Shown: positions 10,117-21,159 of the stretch, piece after piece
Layout: each line of letters starts with the position of its first letter
How positions within the stretch are numbered: the stretch's first letter is position 1
Origin: Galaxea fascicularis
Lineage: Eukaryota > Cnidaria > Anthozoa > Scleractinia > Euphylliidae
NCBI GenBank assembly: GCA_948470475.1
Contig: OX419339.1
Coordinates: forward strand, 24,125,389-24,189,388
Reading direction: 5' to 3'
Length of the DNA stretch: 64,000 nt
Made by a program: the position numbers and the translations under genes
The notes under the pieces: generated by a model
The model's database searches: none
What the model was told of the DNA's origin: nothing
The model's input: the letters and a program-made list of their open reading frames with translations, nothing else

Positions 10117-11140
10117 TGTCACGAAATTATTTAGTAGTTGTTTGCGTTTAGTTTAAGTTTTTGTTTTAGTGTGTTGTTTGGATTTTTGTCGTTCATTGTT
10201 ACGTAACTTTGTTACGTAACTCATGTAACATTTAACTATTTAATATTTAAACATTCTTAGTGTATTGTGTAGTTTAGATGTATGTTTCAGGAATTATGTA
10301 AATTTGTACAATTCAGCGTGTAACAGGTGTTCTTTCCAGTCACTTTCTTTATAGCGTTTGTTTTAAGTGTTAATTGTAGAAAAAAATTTCCATAAATATA
10401 TAAATGTAAGTTGTACAGTTGCAGTGGGTTGTTGTGTGTAGCAGTTTTGTCGGTAGAGGGAGTAAAGCAAGAAAAAGAGAGACAAGGTGAAGGGCCTGTG
10501 GCCAGAAAGAGAAAAGTTTTATTCACTATCAAGAGCCATTGGTAGGCGCCAGCCAAGAAATAACTTGCAATTGACGAAACACATTTGTCAGTGGTGGCGT
10601 AAGGATTGAGAAGAGTAACGTGCTGTGTGGCAATTGGGATCGTCCAAAGACCTTGTGCTAAGAAGAAAACGTCAGCTGTAAAGAAAAAGAAAAGGACGTA
10701 AAAGACGCGGGACAAGGTTGGAATCAAAGAGGAAGAAGAGGTTTGTGGTATTGGTTGGTGTGGTGTGGTGTGGTGTTGGTTAGGAGGAGACGCGGATAGT
10801 GAAACTGAACTGTGAACTGTTGTATATAATTTGTTATTATTGTATAGGTTTAAAATTACTTAAAGTTTAGGTTAGGAATCGCAATAGTTTAGTAATTAAT
10901 TGTATTAATTGTTATAGAATATTTAGAATTAGTTTACTTAAGTGTTAATGCTGTTAATATCGAGTGTTTTTTTTTTTTTTTTTATATATACTTTAATAAA
11001 CATTAGTTATTGTAATTCATGGTGGAGTGTTGCGGGATTGTGGGAAGGGGTGCGTGTATTCAGTCATTGTTAGTTTCGGTGTTATTAGTCTTTGTTTTGC
11101 CATTTCTATCGTCAAGGGAATTTTCGGGGCTTACGCCACA
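10117..11140 (+). repeat. 3' LTR of the Gmr1-like retrotransposon
   Basis: Direct copy of the 5' LTR apart from a longer T-run and AT repeat around 10972-10990. It is followed by the second CCATC of the target duplication. Confidence 0.95.
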
Positions 11141-11483
11141 CCATCTTGAATATATTAGCAACTCGGCTTCTGATTGGTCGAATTGTATCACGTGGTATAC
11201 AATACTCGATTCTGATTGGTTAGGGGCCATATGAGCCGGTTATACTACTAGTGATGATTGTTACTTGTCTTGTTTTTCCAATTTCTACGAGAAACGCCGA
11301 AGAGACATTCGCATCGTTCTTGGTTTCTTACGTTTAGTTGTTTTCACGCTTTCATCTGAAATTGGTTTGGATTCAAAAATGCCGTCATGTTTTTTCAAAT
11401 GTTTTCAATCCAATATTTCATTTTGGATCCTAAAACATGAAAGATATTTTGCATCTTCAAATGGGAACTTGGAAAAAATCCGA
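11141..11483. other. Sequence resuming after the retrotransposon, no gene
   Basis: This is the other half of the insertion target, once continuous with 4093-4340 and so probably still part of the element carrying the first polymerase. It holds two near-copies of a short motif (cttctgattggtcg and attctgattggtta, about 11167-11220). No ORF is recognised, and I found no match to the terminal repeats of the Polinton-like element at 37539-51810. Confidence 0.5.
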
Positions 11484-12636
11484 GTATGGAGGGGAATATT
11501 GGACAAAAATGTTATTGGATCGTACCGTATGGTGAAAAGTACTGTCTTGCATGTTTACTGTCCTATCGTACTCGGTATGCTGTTATGTCCAACTCCGTGA
11601 TGTTATATCGTAACCAGAATGCTATTATGTCGTACCCGGCAATGTTATATCGTAACCAGAATGCTATTATGTCGTACCGGCAATGTTATATCGTAATCAG
11701 AATGCTATTATGTCGTACCCGGTTATGTTATATCGTAATCCGAGAGCTATTTTGTCGTACCCAGTAATGTTATATCGTAAGCAGAATGCTATTATGTCGT
11801 ATCCGGCAATGTCATTTCGTACCCGGTAAAGATATTTATTATATCTCTCAGTTAGTACGCACGCTGTGATTGGTCAATTTTACTGTACGGCCTTTTCGCG
11901 TTATGCCTTTTGCCACTATGCCTTTCTGCATGTTGACTATCTGCATGTTACCTGAAACGGGTTTTTGTCCTTCAGCTTAGGGTGGATGCATTCGCGATTT
12001 GGAACATACTATTGCAATTACAGACAACTGCATTTTGTCATAGATGTACTTCCATATATAACTTACTGATCAAGTCATTTAACCAGGGCTCCTGATTTAA
12101 CACAGTTCTCACGTCACTGACAAGCTCAAGAGGTGTTTGATGCTGGCCTTCCATATTTTGTCAACTGAAACCTGAATGAATAGTTACGCATGTCTGTGCT
12201 GCAAAAACCACTCATTTTCTTGAACAGGGCCCTTGCTTTGGAATGTCACGTGACAGATATTTCGCACCACTTTTGAACAAACGGGAATGCCGCTGACCTA
12301 TTTCACCGTGTATGTAACATTACTGGATACGACAAAAATAGCATTCGGGTTACGATATAACATAACCGGGTACGATATAACATTGCCGAGTAGGGTAAAA
12401 TATCATTCGAGTTACGATATAACATTCCCGGGTGCGACATAATAGAATTCTGGTTACGATATAACATCACGGAGTTGGACATAACAGCATACCGAGAACG
12501 ATAAACATGCAAATGCAATACTATACACCATACGGTACGATCCAATAACATTTTTGTCCAACATTCCCCTCCATACAATACTTTACACTATACGGTACGA
12601 TCCAATAACATTTTTGTCCAATATTCCCCTCCATAC
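11484..12636. repeat. Large inverted repeat (foldback-like) with tandem units in both arms
   Basis: The left arm (11484-about 11830) and right arm (about 12303-12636) are imperfect reverse complements: both begin, reading inward, with gtatggaggggaatattgg, then a 60-bp module that is doubled in the right arm, then arrays of a ~41-bp unit. The spacer (about 11831-12302) shows no gene. A foldback transposon, or a rearranged end of a larger element, are the two readings; I see no target duplication. Confidence 0.8.
11601..11829 (+). repeat. Tandem repeat, ~41-42 bp unit, about 5.5 copies
   Basis: Units start at 11601, 11643, 11684, 11726, 11768 and 11810, each of the form tgttatatcgtaa...gctattatgtcgtacccgg. 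Degenerate reverse-strand units of the same kind occur at 12320-12480 in the opposite arm. Confidence 0.9.
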
Positions 12637-14368
12637 TACTGGAGATTCCTGTGGCGAGCACGGGTGAAATATGGGTATAGACTATGACTGCATCACGCAG
12701 TCCCATTTAACTATATATGACTCTTAACTGTATCGCGCAGTCACATTAAGGCATATCAGAGATGCAACCAACTAAACCGTTTCGTTTTTTCCTGCTGTCG
12801 CTCATTTTAGAGCACAAGATTGGTTGAAGAAAAGCCAAGCGAAGTCCGGACGGTTTATAACCTCGGCCCCGCTTGGTAAGTTTGACATTTGGAAAACTCG
12901 CAAAGAAAAACAAAAGTAAACACGATTATTAACAGCTCTAGCATTCGGAATGCCAGCAATACGCTGTCCCTCACAGCAATTCTCGTTGTTAGTTAAAAAA
13001 TTTAAAGGCTAATTACAGTTAAAACTTCGTGTTTAATTTAATGTTTATTGACAAATGTTTGTCTGAAATCCATTGGTTTGTCTGTTGTTATTGCCAATCA
13101 GATGTTATCATTTACAGTGATGTCAAGAAAAAGGACATCGAAGACAGTTTTCTATCGTCGTTACTGTTATAAATCACAAAAATGACACCATGCAATAGTC
13201 AAAACAAGGCGAACAAGGTACTTTTCTTCTTTTTTGGGTGATGTCGAAGAGTACCCACTTTATGGTTATGCCATTTTGTTTTGTTGTGGAATATTTCGGT
13301 TTGATGAGGTTAAAATGTCGAACGATACATGTTAGAAACTTTGTGACTCAGACAAAGCACATAGTCTAGTGATTTACACCATTTCCTTAACTGAAATATA
13401 ATCAGATGTCATTAAACTTGATGACGCAAAAGTTTGTTAATCGTTTATGCTCATAGTCATGTAGTCCCTTGACCCACAAAGGCCGATGATATGGCGAAAA
13501 TGTACGTTTGCACTTGATTGAATGGTGGCTGTGGCTTTGTAGAAAAACAGTAAAACGAACTACAATCACAATACAGAAGTCCTTACTAGAGTCCTGGCTC
13601 GAGTCCTGGTATTGATATTATTTTATCTGTAAATGCCATACAATAAGGAAAGAACTGTGGAGCTCCGCTTTTAGGCTTGCCTAAATATATATATTACCAG
13701 GTTACTTAGGTGACTGGAAATTTTTAGACGTTATTGCTTTTATTCTCGGGCCGGGCTGAAAACCTCTAGGTCTGCCCCAGCCATTTCATTCTAGAAAACA
13801 CCTTCGTCTTCTTCACTAGTATTCTGCCGTGATTTCTTCAGGGAAAAGAACAGCACCGGCCATTTTACCTTGACTTTCAGAAGGAGAACAAGGCAAAACT
13901 GATTGGGCTACAAGCCAATACCAAGTACTTCATTTGGGTACTTGCCTCAACTCGAAGCAAGAAAGGGGAACGGTCTAATGTGACGTCTGTGAAGACTTGT
14001 AAGCAATAATTTACAATTGCAGTATAGTATAATTACCTAAACCTTGAAAACAAGATGTAAAGCTAATGAGGCTTAACCTCATATTAATACTGAAAGTAGT
14101 AAATTCCGGCGGAGTAAATATTCCTGTCAACTGCCAGAATCTTACTTATTCCCTTATGTTAAGCTGTCGACCAGTTTTGGGGTTACAGGAAGCCGAATCA
14201 AGAAGCAAAGACTATCAACCCCAAAGCTGTGTTTCGTCCTGATGGTGAAATCGCACATTTGTTTATTAGTCCTTTTGAAGTTATCCTTGCTTTGCAAATG
14301 TTTATTCCATGATTAGTAATTAAGCATTCTCAACGTCTTATATTACAGCTAAAATATTAAAGTTTAGG
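12637..14368. other. No gene recognised
   Basis: AT-rich DNA without a convincing ORF or exon. Two similar phrases, catcacgcagtcccattta and tatcgcgcagtcacattaa (about 12690-12750), are a minor local duplication. Otherwise I see nothing. Confidence 0.4.
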
Positions 14369-14697
14369 ATTACACGGGGGGATAGGTGGGGGGACAAGGT
14401 ACTCCCTTATATATGCGCCGCCCCAAAGGGTATGGTTTTTGAGCCTTCGAGATCCATAAACGGATATAGATTTTGACCATTATGGTATTAAACAGTCGGG
14501 TATGGTTTCCAAGGGAACCACGAAAGAGTAAAAACGTATTTGTATTTTCAACTGTAAATGAATAACAGAGGAAAGTAACCAAAGTATATCATTTGAGCTG
14601 AATTATACAAATTCTTGACTTCGGTCTGAGAACAGGTACGGATTTCAGAGGCAAGGACTGAAAATAGGGTCAGGAATTGGAGAACGGTGCGGCACAC
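14369..14697 (+). repeat. Interspersed repeat family A, copy 1
   Basis: Starts with a G-run then tactcccttatatatgcgcc, continues with gggtatggtttttgagcc and tagattttgaccattatggt, and ends with tgcggcacaccccta. The same order of motifs occurs at 16044-16394, so this is a dispersed family of about 330-350 bp with C/G-run ends. It has no coding capacity. Confidence 0.8.
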
Positions 14698-14723
14698 CCC
14701 TAAATATACTGTAGATTACTTTA

Positions 14724-14836
14724 TGGTTGGTGAGCGCGTACGATTTTTATTCACGAGTTGTGAACGAGCGAGGAACGAGCGAGTGGGTCTTATTCTCCAC
14801 AACGAGTGAATAAAAATCGTACAAGCGAACTAACCA
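14724..14836. repeat. Short hairpin element (MITE-like)
   Basis: Arms 14724-14763 and 14797-14836 are about 90% reverse complementary and share the core gtacgatttttattcac. They surround a 33-bp loop with a doubled gaacgagcga motif. It is too short to code; probably a small non-autonomous transposon. Confidence 0.8.
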
Positions 14837-15748
14837 TGAAGAAATTTGTTTATTATATAAGTACTGAGATTTACTCCAGAGAAACCCGCTCTGTTAACTG
14901 ACTGCAAAAGATCAACGAGCCGCTAACACAATGTCGGCTTCATTTTGAGCTGACTTAGTATTCAAGACGCCTCAAATACTGAATTAGAAACTGTTTCAAG
15001 TACCTGAAAAAAGGTCAAAATTTACTTTGAAACCGTTCCTTGAAAAATAGTGTAAAGCTTTCCGAACGTTAAATATGTCTATTTACAGAAAATTTTTAAA
15101 ACGTTTGATAGCTCAACAGTTTTCCGTAAACATTAGCTCACAACGGCCGTTCCAATCCAATTTGGAATCCAGTGCTTAAGCCTCTTTTTTACCTCTTTTG
15201 AGAAGGCTCTCCTCAGTTTCTGGAGTTACCAAGGTTGTCAATTGATGAAGGCTGTTGATAGAAATGCTGATGATTAACCACCATGAATAACAACGCCCGT
15301 AAATAGCGATGCCATGTTGATAAATATGCGAACAAACAAGGTGACGGGAATTGAGATCGATCATTCAGCAACATTCTGTCGAGCTTTTTCGTTTTCTTGG
15401 TCCTCGATTAATTCCTCGAATGAAGGAATATCTGCAACTCTTGAACAGCTTCAACAAGAAGCCATGACTCAAGGGGAATAACGAAAGTTGTGTTGAACTT
15501 CGTGTTTTGTTCATTCATCACTGGCTTGGGAAGCCCTCCTGAAAGGCGGGAAAACCGATACCATTTTTTTCACTAGTGAAAGAAATCGTCCCACCAATCA
15601 GATTCGTTCTAGTTATTGACGGACCATTTTTATTTGACAACCCTGTTTTGAGTAAATCTCAGTACTTATATAAAAACAAGAATTCTGAGGAGTACCCCCC
15701 CTCCGGGGGGGGGGGGTATTTACCAAAAAATATTTTTGGATGGTACTA
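14837..15748. other. No gene recognised
   Basis: Non-coding, AT-rich. A C-run/G-run patch at about 15692-15716 resembles the ends of repeat family A and may be a solo fragment. Confidence 0.4.
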
Positions 15749-16478
15749 CAGTAAAAACCCGCAAGTAAGAACCTAGAACTTTGAGGCAAGCATTCAGGTT
15801 CTTATTTTATATAAAACTAAATGTGCACACTTAGGCAAATAAGATAGGTCAACGTATTGGACCTCTTTGGAGACACAGATGCAATCAGTTTTTCTTATTA
15901 TAGTCATTTTTCCGTAAATACCTACTTGGCATGCAGATTTTATATAAGCAATTATAGGGAACAGGCTGAATACAACTAAATTCTATAAGCTACAATGTAA
16001 GTTGTTTCTTCAGAAAATGAGTTGCCTAAATGTTTGCTAGATACCCGGGGGGGGGTTACTCCCTTATATGGGCTATATAGGTATATGCTTCGCCAAAAGG
16101 TAGGGCTTTTTAGCCGTTTTGGCCTGAAATAGGGTATCAATTTTGACCATTTTGGTCTAAAATAGGGCATGGTTTGTGCACTCTAGTCTCAACTTGGGTA
16201 TGTTATTTAGAAGAAGCAACTTCTTCATCATTAAGCGATAACACCATTTCCTTTTAATGTTTAGGCCAACCGTGTACGTGCCGTAACAGTTTTTCACGCG
16301 AGAATTAGGTTTGAAATAGGGTAGGGAAAATAGGGTAAGGGTTTCAGGAAGCGTGCCGCACAACCCCACCCAAATGTTCTGGAAGTATCCCCCGCACTAG
16401 GGGCTAGACAACATTTATGTAAGAACCTGTTTAGCGTAACTTGGGAAAATGCAGGCTCTTACTCGCGGGTTTTTACTG
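15749..16478. mobile_element. Non-autonomous DNA transposon with CAGT ends and TA target sites (Tc1/mariner-like)
   Basis: Inverted ends CAGTAAAAACCCGCaAGTAAG (15749 on) and its reverse complement ending at 16478 differ at about three positions over 30 bp. Each is flanked by TA (15747-15748 and 16479-16480), the target-site rule of Tc1/mariner elements. There is no transposase ORF inside. Much of the interior is a copy of repeat family A, so that repeat either inserted into this element or is part of it. Confidence 0.75.
16044..16394 (+). repeat. Interspersed repeat family A, copy 2
   Basis: Same motif order as the copy at 14369-14697: cccggggggg, ttactcccttatatgggc, tagggctttttagccg, atcaattttgaccatttt, and gcgtgccgcacaaccccacc at the end. 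Its own ends form a C/G-rich inverted pair (cccgggggggggttactccc against ggaagtatcccccg). Confidence 0.82.
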
Positions 16479-16577
16479 TATAGTTGCTCTAACCGTTTCT
16501 TGCCCTGTCATTTTCTTGTTGTTCGTTTACTTTTTTTCAATTATGTTTGTTCAATCATTCATTCATTTCTGTCGTAG

Positions 16578-16688
16578 ATGAAAACGAATGTACATCAAGC
16601 CCCTGTCAACAAATGAAACAATGCAAAGTTACCGCTGATTCTTATGAGTGCGACTGTCTTGAGAACTAGGAAGGAAAGAATTGCCACA
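16578..16688 (+). pseudogene. EGF-like domain exon with an in-frame stop
   Basis: An exon-sized block with acceptor (...gtcgtag) and donor (gtaagt) that is 111 bp long and symmetric phase 1-1, the usual EGF-module arrangement. Read in that phase it begins DENEC, has the six Cys spacing of an EGF repeat (C-x4-C-x5-C-x8-C-x1-C-x8-C) and ends GKNCH. Codon TAG at 16667-16669 replaces the residue where EGF modules usually carry an aromatic or Gly between the fifth and sixth Cys. No neighbouring EGF exons are seen, so this is a decayed or orphaned exon of an extracellular multi-EGF protein. Confidence 0.7.
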
Positions 16689-17862
16689 GTAAGTATCCTT
16701 GTTAAGTTGGAAAGACAGTGTCCGTGATAGCAGTGAGATTGTGCTATAGTGAAACAGATTTCGCTCATCCCTAGTGTGTTGCAAAACGTCCATGATTCCT
16801 ACGAAAGATTAAATTTAGCAAACCTATTGAGATGAACTGGTTTAACAGCTAACAAACTCTGTACAGCAAAAACACCACAGTAATTGCTATAATGCCTGTT
16901 TTGTTTACGAAAACCACTTTTCAAGCCATGCCGAAAACATTGAGGCCAGCCCTTCCGGAACTACATGAAAAAATGGATCACGCACTCAAGAAATGGAGAA
17001 AACGTTTGTTGACCTGGTAAACATGGAGTTATCGCTGCAATTTGCGCAAAATTAACTTGCCCCACCAGTGTCCATGTTAATGGAGTGATTGCTGCAGATG
17101 GGTGTCCTCGCCTCCTACGCCAACGGTCACCCTTCTCTCAAGCATTATAAGGAACATGTGGCAGTTTGTGTCCTTTTACTTACACCAACGTCAGGAAGCC
17201 GCAAATGTTACAAGCTCCAAACAGGCTAGAAAGAAACGCTTCATTCCAAGTGCAAACTCCATTCTTTTCAAGACTCTTTCAAAAACCTACGAGCACGCGG
17301 TTCGGCTCTCATGTCCCAGCATACATTGCGGTTCCAGAAATCAACATAGCATGTCACGCGTCACGCACTCAACACAAATCTCTCCGGAATCATGCACCAG
17401 TTTTCATTTGCCTTATCGTAATGTTGTTTTCCACGTAAGCTTTTTTCCACATACGGCCAAGAATCCATTGACTCGTTCTGAGAAGTCTCCTTACTTACCT
17501 TTCACCTTTTGTGTGTGTAAGGACTTTTTTGTACTTTTTGTGCTCATTGCTGTTTCTGACACAATCTCGATAAGCACTGTAACTTTTAGGGCCAACGTAG
17601 CCAGTAAATATGTTTCAATAAAGAAAAAACCGGATTCCAATACCAAAACCTAGTTTCCACTAACCCACCGAAGCAGCACCAGAGTTTCTAAAGAAGGTAG
17701 CCCCTCTCACGTACATGAAAGTCTTGCCAAGCCAATATTCGTTTTTATATCAGAACGATCTGACCGATTTTACCTTTTGGTGTCGCAATTTTATGTCCAG
17801 CGATAAGCAAATCCAGCGGTTACTAGCAGAGACGTTGCTAGGCAAACAATTGTCCATATGTT
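16689..17862. other. No confident gene; possible decayed exon near 17060-17165
   Basis: A stretch near 17057-17165 reads in shifting frames like a Kazal-type fragment (Cys-Pro...Ala-Asp-Gly...Tyr-Ala-Asn), but the frame is broken and I would not call it. The long frame at 17102-17653 starts at GTG, is Ser/Thr/Phe-rich and shows no family features. Confidence 0.35.
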
Positions 17863-17952
17863 TAGCCTCCTACACTGACATTCTTTTGGCTCGTCACGCA
17901 ACCTTGGGAAAGATTGCGTGACGAGCCCAAAGAATGTCTGCGTAGGAGGCTA
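17863..17952. repeat. Compact near-perfect hairpin
   Basis: Arms of about 43 nt (tagcctcctac...gtcacgcaa and its complement) are separated by only a few bases (ccttgggaaag). They have about five mismatches, so the 90 bases would fold as one long stem. It may be a short MITE of a dispersed family (the arm sequence is familiar to me from coral repeats) or a microRNA-precursor-like transcript. Confidence 0.8.
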
Positions 17953-19328
17953 CCATATATTGCGTTGTAAACGTCTTGGTTTTGCACGCAATCTCCAACC
18001 TCGTCCCCAGGGTCTTCTCGAGATTCACCGGCGCAATCTCATTACCGTAGTTTTAAACATTTCCGATATGTGTTGTGAGTACAATAATCTGATCCTTTGT
18101 CAGTGCAGGTCACTGTGCCAAATAATTGGCAAACTTATAATGAGATTTATTAAGACCTCTAAGCGTCAATGGTCATTCGCATAAAAAAACCACCGACCAT
18201 CCTGGTATTATTGTTGTTTTCAGCGCCAAAGGGTTACACAATTGACGAATGACAAATGCTTGCTACACAGCTTCGTGTCGTTTGATGCAAACATGAGTCT
18301 GGTTGCATGCGTTGAAAATTGCAACGCTGATTACACGTAAATATGACAATTGTATCCTATCTCCGGCCATCTTACTTCAGAACAGGTCGGTTGTCACCTC
18401 AGTTTCTGAAGTCACCGTCACGATCACACGTACTACTGTGTATTTTTCTCCTGAATTCTGTTAACTCTCCCCCTCCCATAACTAATGGTCCGTCCCTAAG
18501 AGCAGACACCACTGAACCGTTGCCAATAACAGGCCGGTCCACACCTTAGAAACGACATATTGAGGACATCAACCAAAGACTAATTTTACTAACAATTTAC
18601 GTACGCACATTTCACTAACAAAAGGCGGATCGAAACGCATCAATCAATGTTTACAATCTTCACAGCCAATTCACAACAAAGCTTTACTTACAGACAGCCA
18701 AGAACATCACGACTTCCGTTGCCCAATCAGATCAACGAACAGAGTATTCATACCGTCTACTGACGTCACTTGACTCTGGTGCAACCTTGTCTCCAAGGCA
18801 ATCCGCGCGGTACTCTCGACAAGGTTGGACTCGTCCGCTCTGGTTCTCGAAACGTCAGGAAGTAAGGAGCTTAAGGAACGAGGACGGTAGCGGTAACGAG
18901 AACGCCAAAAAACAATGGGTCTAATGAGCAATAGCAATCGCTATGCACGTGGGTTTTACATTTTAATACACATCTTTGCCGTCCTCTGCAAAACAAGAAC
19001 GTGAAATGACCAACTTTCATGCTTTCCAGAGAACGTGGAGGTGAGGTGGCAAATTTGTTTTCCAATGCCCTTACTTTGATCCCGTTCACTGTAATTTAGT
19101 CCTTGGATAGTTCGCCAGCATTACACAAATGATGGAATGATTGCGAAAGAGCCTGCCGCAGTATTATCAAACAGTCCTTCTCAGGACTACACTCACCAGG
19201 ACGGTACTACTTCACTTGGTAATGATATGAAGCGTGTTCAAATGATTTATGATCCAATGTAACAATACCACGCGAGTGTTTAGGACGCCACGCCTCATTT
19301 ATCTACCTCTATATTCCTTTTTTTCCAG
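17953..19328. other. No gene recognised
   Basis: Non-coding. It contains a perfect palindromic CRE-type octamer TGACGTCA near 18762 inside a GC-richer patch (18720-18880), which may be a promoter or part of a repeat. The sequence runs into the acceptor of the next exon (tttttttccag, ending 19328). Confidence 0.35.
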
Positions 19329-19563
19329 ATGCAAGTCATTCGAGTTTGGCTGTGGCCACGGTAATGATACTGTGTGTCCAAACAATCTTTACGTGAGAGG
19401 CCTGGGTGAATGCAAACTCAGAAGTGAGGGTAAAGGCAGTTACCAATTGCAGTGGTGTACTTATGACTACTATGAGAAGGATGTATCAAAAGGAAACTCA
19501 TCAACAGTCCTACCACTTACTTTTTTACTGAGTCTGCCTGTTATGCTATCTGTTGTCGTATAA
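19329..19563 (+). CDS. Terminal exon of a secreted, probably GPI-anchored Cys-rich protein
   Basis: Pyrimidine tract plus CAG acceptor at 19328, then an open frame to the stop TAA at 19561-19563. The peptide starts with Cys-rich sequence (CKSFEFGCGHG, CPNN, GECKL, LQWCTYDYY; six Cys in about 55 residues) and ends with a polar stretch DVSKGNSS followed by about 19 hydrophobic residues reaching the stop. That tail has the form of a GPI-anchor signal, with small residues (Gly-Asn-Ser-Ser) as the likely attachment zone. Upstream exons are not identified; the broken EGF exon at 16578 is on the same strand but no link is proven. I do not recognise the family. Confidence 0.62.
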
Positions 19564-20904
19564 TCAAACATCTGTAGACACTCAGTTCGCTTTGTCTCGA
19601 TAAGTAGAGCGAAGTGCCGTCGGTAGAAAGCCGAGAAAATTTTATTGCTTGGACTCCTCCCAGCAATAGGCTCCTAGCTTTGTTTCTAGTTTGTGCCTTA
19701 ATTAACAAAGGTTCTTTCCTTTCACGTCTGATGAATTGTGGTTCCTGGGTATATAAAACTGCGAATAAGAATTTTGGAATTTGGGACAGAAAAGAAGATC
19801 AGTTTTCTTTTATTTAACCATCTGTTTCAGTATCATTGCCAGGCAATACATTTATGATTGCAGTAGCAAACGTAATCACCCATCACTAAGATTACCCAGC
19901 TGTAATTAAGGTTAATGATATTTATCAAATAGAATCTTAGACCGACAGATTTAACGAATCCAGCTATAACCTCAAATGAAGCAAGTCGTACCAGCTTAGA
20001 TCCTCACAGCTGCGCCTGTTTATGTTTTTTCCGGTTTGTTCCCCTGGTATTGTAAATAGTCTTAGAGTTATTAATGTGATATGTTGTTGTAGGCTTACCG
20101 GCGTACTCTATGTAGTGAGTGGTTTGATTAAAACCAATACTTTGTCAACAATAAAAAGAAAGAATACGTTAAAACGTGGTTCTTGGTTGCATAAAAATGA
20201 TAAAAGTAACATAAACATTGGAAGTACCACGATGTAAAAGAGGTGTCATACTTCTTAGAATAATTAGTTCCCATCACCGGCTTTAGAATTATCGCGTTTT
20301 GGTTCAGTTAGGGACTGGTCAATAAGTGCAGCAGAGGGTGGGCCGAAGCAGAGAGGGCGCAGGTCATCCGTTTTGAGCCCTTGGTAAGGGGTGGGTCATT
20401 CAATTTCGGTAGACCCATGGGGGTTGGGTCATTCTATTTCATAACGGGAGTAGGCACACATTTAGAAGTCTTGATACTATACTGGACCAATTGGCCGCAG
20501 TATATTGGTATACAAAACACAGCGAGCGTAAATTATTATTTAAAAATACTCTCAAAGCTCTTGCGTCCTATTATATAAAATGTATGGGTTTTTACTATTC
20601 TCCTACCCTAATCACTATGTTGCGACCACACAACCTATATTCCATAAAAAAAAAGCAAGCAAAGAAACTCGAAATCTTATATTTCTTCTCGCGTACAAAA
20701 GGTATCAATAATAAACAGAAATAAAGGCAATTCAAACAAATGTATTCAAAACATCACTGATAACTGTACATGTATACCGTTGTGGTTCAATTTTACCCTT
20801 GGCTTCAAATTAATCTTCATTTGTTTTGGAGTAAGGTAATGTACGAGAATGAGTTTGAAACAAGGGAAAATAAAATTGAGATTAAGGATAAACTTGAACC
20901 AAAA
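19564..20904. other. 3' flank of the exon, no further gene recognised
   Basis: Probably includes the 3' UTR of the preceding exon (an AATAAA-like ataaaaa occurs near 20150). The remainder is AT-rich and non-coding as far as I can see. Confidence 0.35.
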
Positions 20905-20951
20905 CATATATATATATATATTTATAGAGAGAGAGAGAGGGAGAGAGAGTC
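20905..20951. repeat. Compound microsatellite (AT)n(AG)n
   Basis: About 16 bases of alternating at, a short tatag link, then about 28 bases of (ga) with one interruption. It sits next to the tail of a reverse-strand SINE and could be that SINE's A/T-rich tail. Confidence 0.9.
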
Positions 20952-20984
20952 AAGAAGGAAAACCCAACACTGGAAATCGAAAAA

Positions 20985-21065
20985 CTGTAACCGCCCTGAA
21001 CGGTATTTAAACCCACGTCCCCCTGATCACTAGTGTGATAACCACACACTATCAGGACAACCATG
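20985..21065 (-). mobile_element. tRNA-derived SINE head (minus strand)
   Basis: Read on the minus strand there is an A-box-like part (gatagtgtgtggttatcac), then ctagtgatcaggg and a B-box-like gacgtgggtttaaatacc. Short complementary ends gtcctga/tcaggg match a decayed tRNA fold. The adjacent (AG)n run would be the 3' tail. Confidence 0.5.
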
Positions 21066-21159
21066 GTGTCAACATGGCTGATTAATCACTTAATGTGTGG
21101 CATGTGTGGCATATCCTGGAGCGAGAACAACTAATTAATACAATTAAAACGTCTAGGTA

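Larger units (their letters stand above)
4341..11140 (+). mobile_element. Full-length Ty3/gypsy-type LTR retrotransposon, Gmr1-like domain order
   Basis: A 6.8-kb element bounded by LTRs of 1018 and 1024 bp that start TGT and end ACA. It is flanked by a 5-bp target duplication CCATC (4336-4340 and 11141-11145). It has a primer site complementary to tRNA-Leu just inside the left LTR, a purine tract just before the right LTR and one intact gag-pol ORF. The only LTR differences I found are in a T-run and an adjacent AT repeat (13 versus 17 T, 6 bp in total), so insertion was recent. Its pol order is protease, integrase, RT, RNase H, like Ty1/copia, although the RT and integrase sequences are Ty3/gypsy-type; this is the hallmark of Gmr1 elements. 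It looks fully autonomous. Confidence 0.96.

Noticed and set aside
11601..11829. CRISPR-like array
   Set aside because: Units are contiguous tandem copies without unique spacers, in eukaryotic DNA.
17057..17165. Kazal-like exon
   Set aside because: Only resembles a Kazal module if frames are mixed; Cys spacing is not maintained.
17102..17653. 183-codon plus ORF
   Set aside because: Starts at GTG, with low-complexity Ser/Phe-rich text and no domain; it sits in AT-rich intergenic DNA.
18755..18775. CRE site (TGACGTCA) as promoter of a gene
   Set aside because: No transcription unit could be tied to it, and the neighbourhood looks like a dispersed repeat.
20770..21033. 87-codon ORF with Arg-Glu repeats
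   Set aside because: Translation of an (AG)n microsatellite and a reverse-strand SINE.
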